Below, one piece after another: positions 35,522-45,000 of a DNA stretch of 64,000 bases; position 1 is the first letter of the stretch; every line of letters starts with the position of its first letter. The stretch lies in contig CAVWNY010000001.1 in the NCBI GenBank assembly GCA_963756545.1, forward strand, positions 744,001-808,000. The letters are read 5' to 3'. The notes below the pieces were generated by a model. That model was given only the letters and a program-made list of their open reading frames with translations, searched no databases and had not been told where the DNA came from. The translations under genes and the position numbers were made by a program. Source of the stretch: DATFDN01 sp963756545 (GTDB lineage: Bacteria; Pseudomonadota; Alphaproteobacteria; Acetobacterales; Acetobacteraceae).

Positions 35522-35857
35522 ATGGTGAGCCGCAGCTTCTACCCAGTTCCACGGGCAAGCGAATGCATGTTCCAGCGCACGGATGACGACGACCTGAGTC
35601 TGCGCCTCCATTTCGAGGGACGGACGATCCTGGCGCGCGAGGGCGACAGCGTTGCCGCCGCGCTGCTCGCTGCTGGAATCCGGGTTTTTCGCGAGACGCC
35701 GATCAGCGGAAGTCCACGCGGGCCGTACTGCATGATGGGCGTGTGCTTCGAGTGTCTGGTCGAGATCGACGGCGTCGACAATCGCCAGGCCTGCATGACA
35801 GCGGCGCTGGACGGCATGGCGATCCGGCGCCAGCGCGGCGCGCGCGAACTCGCATGA
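35522..35857 (+). CDS. [2Fe-2S] small subunit (HcnA / opine oxidase subunit C-like)
   Basis: A 111-residue ferredoxin-like protein. Cysteines in PYCMMGVCFECLVEIDG and the later QACMTAA give the C-x5-C-x2-C...C pattern of plant-type [2Fe-2S] subunits, preceded by the usual REGDSVAAALLAAG. An internal ATG at 35567 is an alternative start. It is divergent from the HcnC-like gene with about 160 bases between them, unlike the collinear hcnABC order, so the three subunits would be expressed from two transcripts. Confidence 0.82.
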   Translation: MVSRSFYPVPRASECMFQRTDDDDLSLRLHFEGRTILAREGDSVAAALLAAGIRVFRETPISGSPRGPYCMMGVCFECLVEIDGVDNRQACMTAALDGMAIRRQRGARELA

Positions 35858-35889
35858 ACGAGCAGATCCCCAGGTGACGGACGCAGCGG

Positions 35890-36056
35890 GCTGTACCTCC
35901 AGGTCCGTGACGCGGACCGGCGGGCCGGGATTTTGGCTACACGCTGGCCGGCAAGCCAAAGGCGGCTTCATGACGGCGTTGGCGACGCAAGTGGGCATCG
36001 CGGCGTGAGCGCTGCGGTTCACCATCCTGACGGTCCCCCGCACCGGGTCCGTAATC
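35890..36056 (+). pseudogene. Degenerate tyrosine-integrase relic; gene-less stretch 35858-36368
   Basis: Short translated islands match the integrases at 58.4 and 59.9 kb: GRSGLYLQVRD near 35900, YTLAGK in another frame near 35940, then FMTALATQVGIAA, a stop, and ALRFTILTVPRTGSVIAARC, the counterpart of FMTALSQQESVAALALRFTI and TAGRTGEVIGARW in the intact integrase. A large internal deletion, a stop and frame changes make it nonfunctional. The rest of the 510-base stretch up to the glycosyltransferase at 36369 shows no supported gene, although a minus-strand frame near 36060-36240 is open. Confidence 0.6.
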
Positions 36057-36368
36057 GCCGCGCGCTGCGGCCGCCTCGTCCTCAGATTCCCTCGTGAACC
36101 GCCCTGCCGTGTCATCGAGTTCCTCACGCCTCACAAGGAACTCTCCACCTTCCGGAGCAAGTCCAACCTGGCAATGATCCGCCTTCTGCTCTACCGTCTC
36201 GCTCATCCGAATCGGAAGCGACTTGCAGCCCCATGAGTTCAAATCGGCCTGTTAGAAATCCCGCCGGCCGGCCACGCAATTGTCAGTTGCCGGCATCCGC
36301 CCGTGCTGGCAGGTCAAGGAGCTAAAATTTGGCTGGCGTTTGCGCGCAGGGGTGCTTTGGATCGTACC

Positions 36369-37874
36369 ATGGCCAGTGACGAAACCGACGTTATCAAAAT
36401 CAGACCTGCGATGGCCGCCGACCTCCACGCGTTTGGTGATCCGCTTTCAGGCGTCAGACCCCGATTGCCCACCCTAGTTTCCGAAAGCCGCGGCGCGGCC
36501 GGCCCGCTTCGGGATGAGGTCCGGATCGCCACCGCGCAAGCCCGGCGTGACCGTGCTCGTCTGGTCCAGAGTCAGGAAGAGATCGCCGATCTTCGCGCAA
36601 AGGTTGCTGCACTCGAGAACAGCCCGAGCCGCCGAGCTCTGGCGCCCGCGCGGCGCGCCTTCCAAGCATTGCCACCCGGCTTGCAAAATCTGGCGTTTCG
36701 GCTCGCGGGGCTCTCACCATCTCCGGCTGCGGCTGCGTCTGTCGCGATTGAGCCGGCTCGTGAGCCGCCGCGAGGCCGGGCCTTGGTCATCGACGATCAA
36801 TGGCCGCAGCCCGACCGGGATTCCGGATCGATTGATATCGTCAACCTGACATGCGCACTCACCGCGCTCGGCTTCGAGGTGACGTTCGCCGCTGCCAAGG
36901 AACTCGCGAGCCCGAATCCGGCACGCGACCGGTTCGCCCGGATGGGCGTGCGTTGCGTCGGGCCGGAGGACTTTGGGTCGGTCGAGTCGTTCATCCGCGG
37001 CAGCGGGCAGGATTTCGACCTTATCGTGCTGTGCCGCGTGTATTGCGGCGGCATCTTCCTCGAGACGACCCAGACCACATGCGCCAAGCCGCGTCTCGTC
37101 TTCAACTCCATTGATCTGTGCTACCTTCGGGAGGAGCGTCGGGCGCGTGTTCAGGGCAATCCCGACCTGCTGCAGGCGGCGCTTGGTATCCGTCGCCGGG
37201 AAGAGCATCTGATCCGAAGCTGCGACGCCACCATGGTGGTGTCGGAGGCGGAGGTGGGCGTCCTCGCAGAAAGCGTCCCGGACGCCCTGGTGATCCGAAT
37301 GCCTTTGGCCCGGCAGATCGAAGCATCGGCGACCCCGTTCGAGAAGCGGCGGGGCATCGGTTTTATCGGCGGCTTCGCCCATGCGCCTAATGTCGATGCG
37401 GTTAGTTACTTCCTGGCGGAGATCTGGCCGCTGATCCTGCGCGATCTGCCGGACTGCGAACTCAGCATCGTCGGCGCAGACCTTCCGCCTGGGCTGGCCG
37501 GGAACAGCCCGGGAGCGGTGAAAGTACTGGGGCACCTGACCGACATCAGGCCGTGGTTCGAGTCGCTTCGTCTGACGATTGCACCCCTGCGCTTCGGTGC
37601 GGGGGCGAAGGGCAAAGTCGCCTCCAGCCTGGCGCACGGCGTGCCCTGCGTGGTCACGCCGCTGGCGGCCGAAGGCATGGCGCTGTCGGATGACGGGGGA
37701 GTGCTGGTTGCGGCGGCTCCGGACGACTTTGCCGCCGCGGTTTGTAGCGTCCATACCGACGCGTTTCTGTGGCGACGCCTGGCGGCCGGCGGTTTGGCCC
37801 ATGCGCGGCGAGCCTTCTCGCTGGATTCCTGGCAGTCGCAGCTCGACGGCATGTTGCAGCGGATCGGGCTGTAG
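36369..37874 (+). CDS. Glycosyltransferase with N-terminal coiled coil, GT4-like
   Basis: A 501-residue protein. Residues about 45-85 are heptad-like (RRDRARLVQSQEEIADLRAKVAALE), and the GT-B part begins at ALVIDDQWPQPDRDSGSIDI near residue 137. C-terminal donor-site features are IGFIGGFAHAPNVDAV, LSIVGADLPPGL and LRFGAGAKGKVASSLAHGVPCVVT, similar to GT4 enzymes of polysaccharide synthesis and to the GT4 module of the 1497-residue protein at 42079. The ATG at 36369 is chosen; the frame is open to 36303. First gene of the polysaccharide island. Confidence 0.85.
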   Translation: MASDETDVIKIRPAMAADLHAFGDPLSGVRPRLPTLVSESRGAAGPLRDEVRIATAQARRDRARLVQSQEEIADLRAKVAALENSPSRRALAPARRAFQALPPGLQNLAFRLAGLSPSPAAAASVAIEPAREPPRGRALVIDDQWPQPDRDSGSIDIVNLTCALTALGFEVTFAAAKELASPNPARDRFARMGVRCVGPEDFGSVESFIRGSGQDFDLIVLCRVYCGGIFLETTQTTCAKPRLVFNSIDLCYLREERRARVQGNPDLLQAALGIRRREEHLIRSCDATMVVSEAEVGVLAESVPDALVIRMPLARQIEASATPFEKRRGIGFIGGFAHAPNVDAVSYFLAEIWPLILRDLPDCELSIVGADLPPGLAGNSPGAVKVLGHLTDIRPWFESLRLTIAPLRFGAGAKGKVASSLAHGVPCVVTPLAAEGMALSDDGGVLVAAAPDDFAAAVCSVHTDAFLWRRLAAGGLAHARRAFSLDSWQSQLDGMLQRIGL

Positions 37875-37901
37875 CGGCGGCAGCAGACGCTGCCTGGCCC
37901 G

Positions 37902-38852
37902 TCACCGATGCCGCATCCAGAAGCTTACGCCGTGGGTGCCGGCGCCGTGCAGCAGGTCGTCACGTGCCCAAAGCGGCGCCAAAATCCCGTGCAGCTGAGG
38001 TTGAGAACTCACCCATGCTGCCGGCAGGAGGATGTCGGCAGAGCCGCCCCCCAACAGGTAAGCCAGCAACAGATACTGTTCGTTGAAAAAACGGTCACGC
38101 CATGCATCCGGATAATCTCCAGGGAGCATGATGTCGTGCAAACCCCACACAGTCTCGGTGGGGAGCGCCGGCAGCACCTCGGTGAAGAAGACGGTAACGT
38201 CAGAATTGGCAAAGCTTCGATGACTGCTGTCGACGAACAGGAGGTCGTCCGGCCCGATCGTCTCCCAGAAATCGCGCGGGATGTCCTCCAGGCGACTGCG
38301 GATCGCCTCATCGCACAGGCCGTCAATGTCGGTGTGAGGATGCGGATCGATGGACACGATCCTGGTGCGCAGACCCAAATCCTGGATAGCCTGATGCGCA
38401 AAGCGGGTCGAAATCCCCGATCCGACCTCGACGTAGCGTCGCGGCGCCCTTTCCGCGATCAGCCCGTACACCGACGCGCAATCCAGCGGTGGGAACCAGT
38501 CATTGGCCCAAAATGGCTGACCCGGACGCACGGCGTTGCGGGGAACCCGCAGCAACGCGTCGACGTGCCGGGCGATCCCGTGCAGGGTTGCCGCATAGCC
38601 GTCCTGTTCCGAACGCAGTCGGGCGACAAGCCGCTGGCCACCGGCGCTTTCTTCGATGGGACGGCGGCGAGGATGATACGGATACTCGGTCACGATCAGC
38701 CGACCTTCCGCGCGTGCGCGCCGGAGCGCCTCGGCCTCCGGGTCGGCCTCGCGGGGGATAGTCACCACCGCGCGCTCGGCGAGGAGGGCGTTGCGGCTGT
38801 CCCAAAGACGCCGGATAGCTGGTACTCTCAAGCCGATGGTTCGCATTAGCAT
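37902..38852 (-). CDS. Class I SAM-dependent methyltransferase
   Basis: A 316-residue protein whose SAM fold starts at YVEVGSGISTRFAHQAI (motif I) and continues with IVSIDPHPHTDI and the acidic motif GPDDLLFVDSSHRSFANSD. It ends with AWVSSQPQLHGI. The catalytic half resembles the third methyltransferase module of the protein at 39045-42066 (GPDDILFI-DSTH), pointing to a shared origin. It is the only minus-strand gene in the island, facing the preceding glycosyltransferase. Probably methylates a sugar of the surface glycan. Confidence 0.82.
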   Translation of the reverse strand: MLMRTIGLRVPAIRRLWDSRNALLAERAVVTIPREADPEAEALRRARAEGRLIVTEYPYHPRRRPIEESAGGQRLVARLRSEQDGYAATLHGIARHVDALLRVPRNAVRPGQPFWANDWFPPLDCASVYGLIAERAPRRYVEVGSGISTRFAHQAIQDLGLRTRIVSIDPHPHTDIDGLCDEAIRSRLEDIPRDFWETIGPDDLLFVDSSHRSFANSDVTVFFTEVLPALPTETVWGLHDIMLPGDYPDAWRDRFFNEQYLLLAYLLGGGSADILLPAAWVSSQPQLHGILAPLWARDDLLHGAGTHGVSFWMRHR

Positions 38853-39044
38853 CGATCGTCATCCCTTCGGGACCACTGGCGCAATGTACAACGATCTCAA
38901 CTGGCAGTTGCGGCGCGGATCTTGCTCAACCGCCCAGGTGCGGACGGGCACTCTCAGTCGCCGCGGTGCGACGGCAGCAACGCTCTCGATCTGTGGGCCG
39001 GATCAAGCGCGGCCTGTCGCCGCCGTCAAGCGAGGACGAAATCG

Positions 39045-42000
39045 GTGAGCAGCCTGGGTCTGGAAACAGCTCGCACATCGCTGCAGGCCAAGGTCAACGA
39101 AGTCTGGTCGCAGGACGCGGACCAGCGCGCGCAGGAGCAGGGCTGGTACTGGATGGCCCACCCGATGGTGGTGGCGCGGGTCAATACCCTGATCTCGGGC
39201 GATCCGGCTTGCGACGCCTATGGTCGTTTGGAGCGTTTGTATCTGGAGCGCGGCTGGAGATTGCCGATCCGGCAAGCAGTCTCCCTGGGCTGCGGCTTCG
39301 GCAATCTGGAGCGGGACTTGCGTCGGCGCGGCTGGGTTAAAGAGATCGCCGCCTACGATCTGGCCGACGGCGCCATCGCACAGGCGCGCCGGCTGGCGGA
39401 TGAGGCCGGGCTGTCCGGCATCACCTATGCCGTGGCCGACCTCAACACGTTGCGCCTAGAGCCCGGCTCGGCCGACGCGGTTTTCGCGCACTCGGCGATC
39501 CATCACGTGCAGAACCTCGAACATCTGTACGACACCGTCCATGCGGCGCTGCGGCCAGGGGGCGTGTTCCACTTGCACGAGTTTGTGGGTCCGACGCGTT
39601 TCCAGTGGACGGACGCGCAGATCCGCCTCGTCAACGAGTTCCTTGATGCGTTGCCGCCGCGGCTGCGACGGCTGCCGTCCGGCCAGGCAAAACCGGCGAT
39701 GCGGAAGCCGACCGTCGCCGAGATGATCGCCGCTGATCCCACCGAGGCGGTTCGCTCTGCCGAGCTGGTTGACGCACTCGACCCATGGTTCGAATTCGCC
39801 GAGCAGCGCCGGACCGGCGGCACACTGCTGCATTTGGCACTCGGAGATATCGCGCAGAATTTTGACGCCGCCAATGCCGAGGATTGCGCGACACTGCGCA
39901 AGCTGTTCGCGCTTGAGGACCGGGCGATGTCGGAGGGCGTGATCGGTAGCGACTTTGCCGTCCTGACCGCCTTGCCGCGGCCACAGAAACGCGTCCCCCC
40001 GGCGCGGCCACGGAGCGTGACAACGCGAATCAGGACTGACGTGCACATGCTCGCCTTGCCGGAACACTTCCGGTTTGCCGGGATCGAGCGCGCGGTCGCG
40101 GCGGGCAACTCGATGTATGACGGCGACGATGCGCAGTATCTCGCGGTCGGCCTGTCTGCTCTCGGCGCGATTGAGCGTGCGCTGGACGGACGCACCCCGC
40201 GCAACATCCTCGACCTGCCCTGCGGCTATGGGCGCATTACCCGCGTGTTGCGTGCCCGTTACCCGAACGCGCGGATCACCGTCTGCGATCTTGACCGCTC
40301 CGGCGCGGATTTTAGCGCTGCGACGTTCGGTGCCCGCGCAGCGTACTCGTCGCAGGACTTCCGCCAGCTCAATCTCGACGAGACCTACGATCTGATCTGG
40401 GCCGGCTCGCTTGTGACTCATCTCAGCGAGGCGCAAACACGGGCGTTCCTAGAAGCGATGGCACGGCACGCCACGCCGACGGCGACACTGGTCGTGACGT
40501 CGCACGGCCCTTCGATCGCACGCGACCTCCTGCGCGGCCAGTACGGCATAGCGCAACTGGCGGACGTCACCGGGTTGCTGGCCGACTATCGGGTGCGTCA
40601 CTACGGACATCGAGGCTATGATGGTAGCGACGGCTACGGCATTTCGATCACCGATCGCGACTGGTGGCAGCGAGCGGTGTCTGGCACCCGGCTACAGCTG
40701 CACGCATTCATCGAGCGGGGTTGGAACGATCATCAGGACGTCGTGACCCTGGGAATCCGCAGTCTGACGGGCTATTTGAAGACCAGAGCGATGTCGGCTG
40801 TCCCCGCGCGCCTGCGGGGCAAGGTCTGGGCCGAGGCACAGGTCCCCACCTCGACCGAGCAATTTGATCCCGCCTACTACCTGTCCGCAAACCCTGATGT
40901 GGCAGAGGCGGTGAATGCCGGGGACTTTGCGAACGGCTGGGAACACTATTCCCGGTTCGGCTTTGCCGAAGGCCGCAGCCCGGCTCCGGACGGACCGTCC
41001 AGGAGACCTGCCGAGACAGAGACGGTTTCAGCTTCGTCAGCCGCGCGAGACCCGTCGGATCCGGGTCGGCGTGCATTCATTCGGTCGCTGCATCAGGAGA
41101 TGCTCGGTCGCGATATCGATGCAGCGACGCTGGATCGCCTGGCTCGGGAATGGGAAGGCGTCACGGCCGAGGAAGCTTACAGCCGGATCGTTCGTTCGGA
41201 GGAGTACCAGGCTCGCAAGACGCCCATACCCCTGTTCGTTCCGCCGGGCCACTTCTACTCTCCGATCACGGATCCGCGCGAGCTGGCGCGGCAGGAAAGC
41301 AGGATTTTCGATGACCGCCACGCACCAACCGGGATTTCCCTGCGCGAGGCGGAGCAACTCGCCTACCTGGACCGCATGGCTGCCGCCTATAGCGCGCTGG
41401 AACTGCCGGTGACGGCGCGTCCCGCAGCGCGATTCCATTACGACAATCCGGCGTTCAGCTACGGCGATGCGATCACGCTCGGCTGCACGCTCCTTCTCCA
41501 CCGTCCGTCGAACATCATCGAGGTTGGTTCCGGGTTTTCGTCGGCTTTGATGCTCGATGTCATTGACCGCGATCCGGGATACAAATCGCGCTGCCTGTTT
41601 GTCGAGCCGTACCCCGAAAGGCTCGAGCAGCTGCTACTCCCAGGGGACCGCGACAGCATCGAGATCACGCGGGCGTTTGTGCAAGACGTCGATCTCGCGA
41701 CCTATGACCGGCTGGGACCAGACGACATCCTGTTCATCGAATTCGACCCATGTCGTCAAAACGGGAAGCGATGTCGTACATCATGTCACGCGGGTTCTGC
41801 CTCGGCTCAAGCCCGGGGTCCTCATCCATTTTCACGACATATTCTACCCGTTCGAGTATCCGAAGGCGTGGGCATTGAACGAAAACCGGTCGTGGAACGA
41901 ACTCTATTATATTCAGGCCTTTCTTAGCGGCAACACCGGTTACGAAATCCTTTTCTTCAACGATTTCATGGGAAGGCGACACGCCGATCGGCTATGGCGG

Positions 42001-42066
42001 ACGATGCCGCTCTTCATGCACAATCCAGGAGGAAGCCTGTGGTTGCGCAAGCTCCGAGCCGGTTGA
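39045..42066 (+). pseudogene. Large multi-methyltransferase fusion (three SAM-MTase modules), +1 frameshift near the end
   Basis: Repaired length about 1006 residues. Module 1 (about 30-300): SLGCGFGNLERDLRRRGW and HSAIHHVQNLEHLYDTVHAA. Module 2 (about 340-620): ILDLPCGYGRITRVLRARYP, IWAGSLVTHLSEAQ. Then a short FDPAYYLSANPDVAEAVNAG repeat-type motif with HYSRFGFAEGR, a DUF4214-like helical segment (FIRSLHQEMLGRDIDAATLD), and module 3: IIEVGSGFSSALMLDVID and GPDDILFI. One extra base at about 41741 shifts the frame; after it DSTHVVKTGSDVVHHVTRVL continues to the stop at 42066. GTG 39045 with GAGG upstream is the preferred start. Likely multi-site glycan methylation. Confidence 0.8.
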
Positions 42067-42078
42067 TCCAGCTCGGCA

Positions 42079-45000
42079 GTGATGCGCGTCACACCGGGTG
42101 TGAAGCCGCCGATGGCCGGGATGCACGAACCATCCGAGGAGTTGGTTAGGTCGATGCAGGATTGGGCGGAAAAGCTTGAACTCGGGGACGAATTGGCGTG
42201 GGATCCGATCCGGATCGTGCCGCCCGATCCGTGGGTCGGTCATCTTCCTTTCGCGTTCTGGCTCATCAAGGCGCTTCGACCGGCGACTTTTGTCGAGCTT
42301 GGTACTCATTCCGGCAATTCCTATTTCGCGTTCTGCCAGGCGATGAGCTTGTTGGCGCCGACCGGGCGCGCTTTTGCGGTGGACACCTGGCAGGGCGACG
42401 AGCACGCCGGCAAGTATGGTGAAGAAGTCTTCGCCGACGTGGCCGCTTTCAACAACGTGCATTTCCGCCGGTTTTCAACCCTGTTGCGTACCACGTTTGA
42501 CGATGCCAGACTCTGCTTTGCCGCTGGGGAAATCGACCTGCTGCACATCGACGGCATGCACAGCTACGATGCGGTCAAGCACGATTTCGAGACGTGGACG
42601 TCCGCTCTTTCGTCGCGGGCCGTCGTATTGTTTCACGATACCAATGTGCGGCAGCCTACGTTCGGCGTCTGGCGGCTCTGGGGCGAGCTTCGCGAGCGCT
42701 TTCCGTCCTTCGAGTTCAGCCACTCCAACGGATTGGGCGTGCTTGGTTTTGGCGAGCGCCAGCCGGCACAGCTTCGCGCGCTGTTCGCTCTCGACAATGC
42801 GTCGGACGCGGCAGCCTCGTTCCGTGCGCGCATTGCATCGCGCGGCGAGGCCTTCCAACGCCAAGTCGAGGTGCTGGATCTTCGCGGCCGGCTGCACAAT
42901 GCCGTTTCCTCCCCGGCGGAACTGCAGTGGCGCGACGCGCTGCTCGAGGCGCGGCTGGAGATCATTCGCTCCAAGGATGCGATGATAGCCTCCCGCGACG
43001 CGCTGCTCGAGGCGCGGGTGGGGATCATTCGCTCCAAGGATGCGATGATTGCCTCGCTCAGTCACACCGCTGCGGCGCGCGCCGCCGCATTGGAAACGCG
43101 CGACGCGATCATCCGATCGCGCGACGAAGTCACGGCGAAGCTCGCTGCGGATCTGCGCGAGCTGCGCCGGGTGCATGACGAGTGGCGGCAGCATGCCGCA
43201 GCGGAGCGTGCGGCCATGCAGGAGCGGGCAACCGCGCAGGCTCGCCGTGCGAGTGACGAGGCGCAGGCGGCGCAGGCCGCCTTTCACGTGGCTCTGGAGG
43301 AGCAGCGGGCGGCGCTGACGCGCAGGTATACCACATCGATGTCATGGCGGCTGACCCGGCCGCTGCGGGTGGCGGCGGGTTTGCTGAGCGGGAGAAGCCC
43401 TACTCCGCCTGCGGCGCCGCCCCCGACCGCTCTTGCGCCGTCCCCCGCCCGTGCCGAGCCGCCGCCGGCGCTTCCGCCGGCGCCGCCTGAGGTCCGACCG
43501 CCACATGACCGGCCGAAAGCAGCTTGGCGCCAACTGCTGCAAGTAAGGCTTGAAACATTCCTTGCCGGCAAGGACATGCTCCGGGTGCCGCGCGCGGCAG
43601 CGCCGGACGTCAGTATCGTCCTGGTTCTCTACAACCAGGCGGAACTCACCTTCGGCTGTCTCGCCTCGATCAACGAGACACTTGCTGGCGGCGACATCGG
43701 AATTGAGGTCGTCATCGTCGACAACTGGTCGACGGACCGGACCGACGAACTGCTGCGCCGTATCGAGGGCGGGACCATTCTGCGCAATCAGGCGAACCTG
43801 CATTTCTTGAAGGCCGTAAATCAGGCCGTCAAGATTGCCACCGGCCGCACCATCCTGCTGCTGAACAACGATGCGCAGCTACTTCCCGGCGCGGTTGCTT
43901 CGGCGCTCCGGACGCTGGACTCCGCACCCGATATCGGCGCGGTGGGCGGCCGCATTATCCTGCCGGACGGCGTGCTGCAGGAGGCCGGCTCCATCATCTG
44001 GCGCGACGGAGCCTGCACCGGATACGGGCGTGGCGAGGATCCGAATACGCCGGATTATATGTTCCAGCGCGATGTCGACTATTGCTCGGCAGCATTCCTG
44101 CTGACCCCCGCTTCCGTGTTCCGCGAGCTTGGCGGCTTCGACGAGCGTTTCGCCCCGGCCTATTATGAAGAGACCGACTACTGCGTCCGGCTGTGGAAAA
44201 GTGGCCGACGGGTGGTTTTTGATCCCGACGCGGCGATCGTTCACTACGAGTTTGCCAGCTCCGGGACCGGCGACGCCATGTCGCTGCAGGCTGCCAACCA
44301 TGCCACGTTCGTGGCCCAGCATCGCGAGTGGCTCGCCGAGCAGTTTCCGGCCTCGCCGGCCAACCTCATCGCGGCGCGCACGGCACGCTCCACGGCGCGG
44401 CGCGTGCTCGTGTTGGAAGACCGGGTCCCGAAAGTCGAGCTGGGGACCGGGTACCCGCGCACGAACCGGCTGGTGCACGAGCTGACGATGGCCGGAGCGC
44501 AGGTCGCGTTCTTTCCGATGATCCGGCACAAGGAAACCTGGCCGGAAGTGCGCAAGGCGCTCGACAAGCGCATTGAGGTGCTGATCGCGGCAGCGGGCAG
44601 CCAGATCCGAACCTACCTGGAGGCGCGGCGCGGGCACTTCGATGCCATCGTGATCTGCCGTCCGCATAACATGGAGACCTTTCAGAACGAGGTTGGCTTC
44701 GAGCACGACCTCATCGGCGATGCCGTTGTCTTTTATGACGCCGAGGCGCTGTTCGTCACCCGGACGCTGCAGCGTCTGACGGCGCGTGGCGCGTCACCGT
44801 CCGATCTTGAGCGGCACCGAATGGTGGCGCAGGAGGTCTCGCTGACACGGCTGGCCGACCACGTGATCTCGGTGTCCGCCGGCGAGCGCGATCTCTTGGT
44901 GGATTATGGCGCGCGCAACGTGCATCTGCTTGGCCATGCGCTCGAAGACGCGCCAATTGAAGCGACCTTCGACGAGCGTGATCAGATCGTATTTATGGGC

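Noticed and set aside
34217..35857. Interpretation of the three-subunit locus as hydrogen cyanide synthase.
   Set aside because: The same subunit set occurs in opine, D-amino-acid and proline dehydrogenases, and the gene order differs from hcnABC.
35937..36242. Open minus-strand frame starting near 36242 between the HcnA-like gene and the glycosyltransferase.
   Set aside because: No recognisable motif, and it overlaps the integrase relic read on the other strand.
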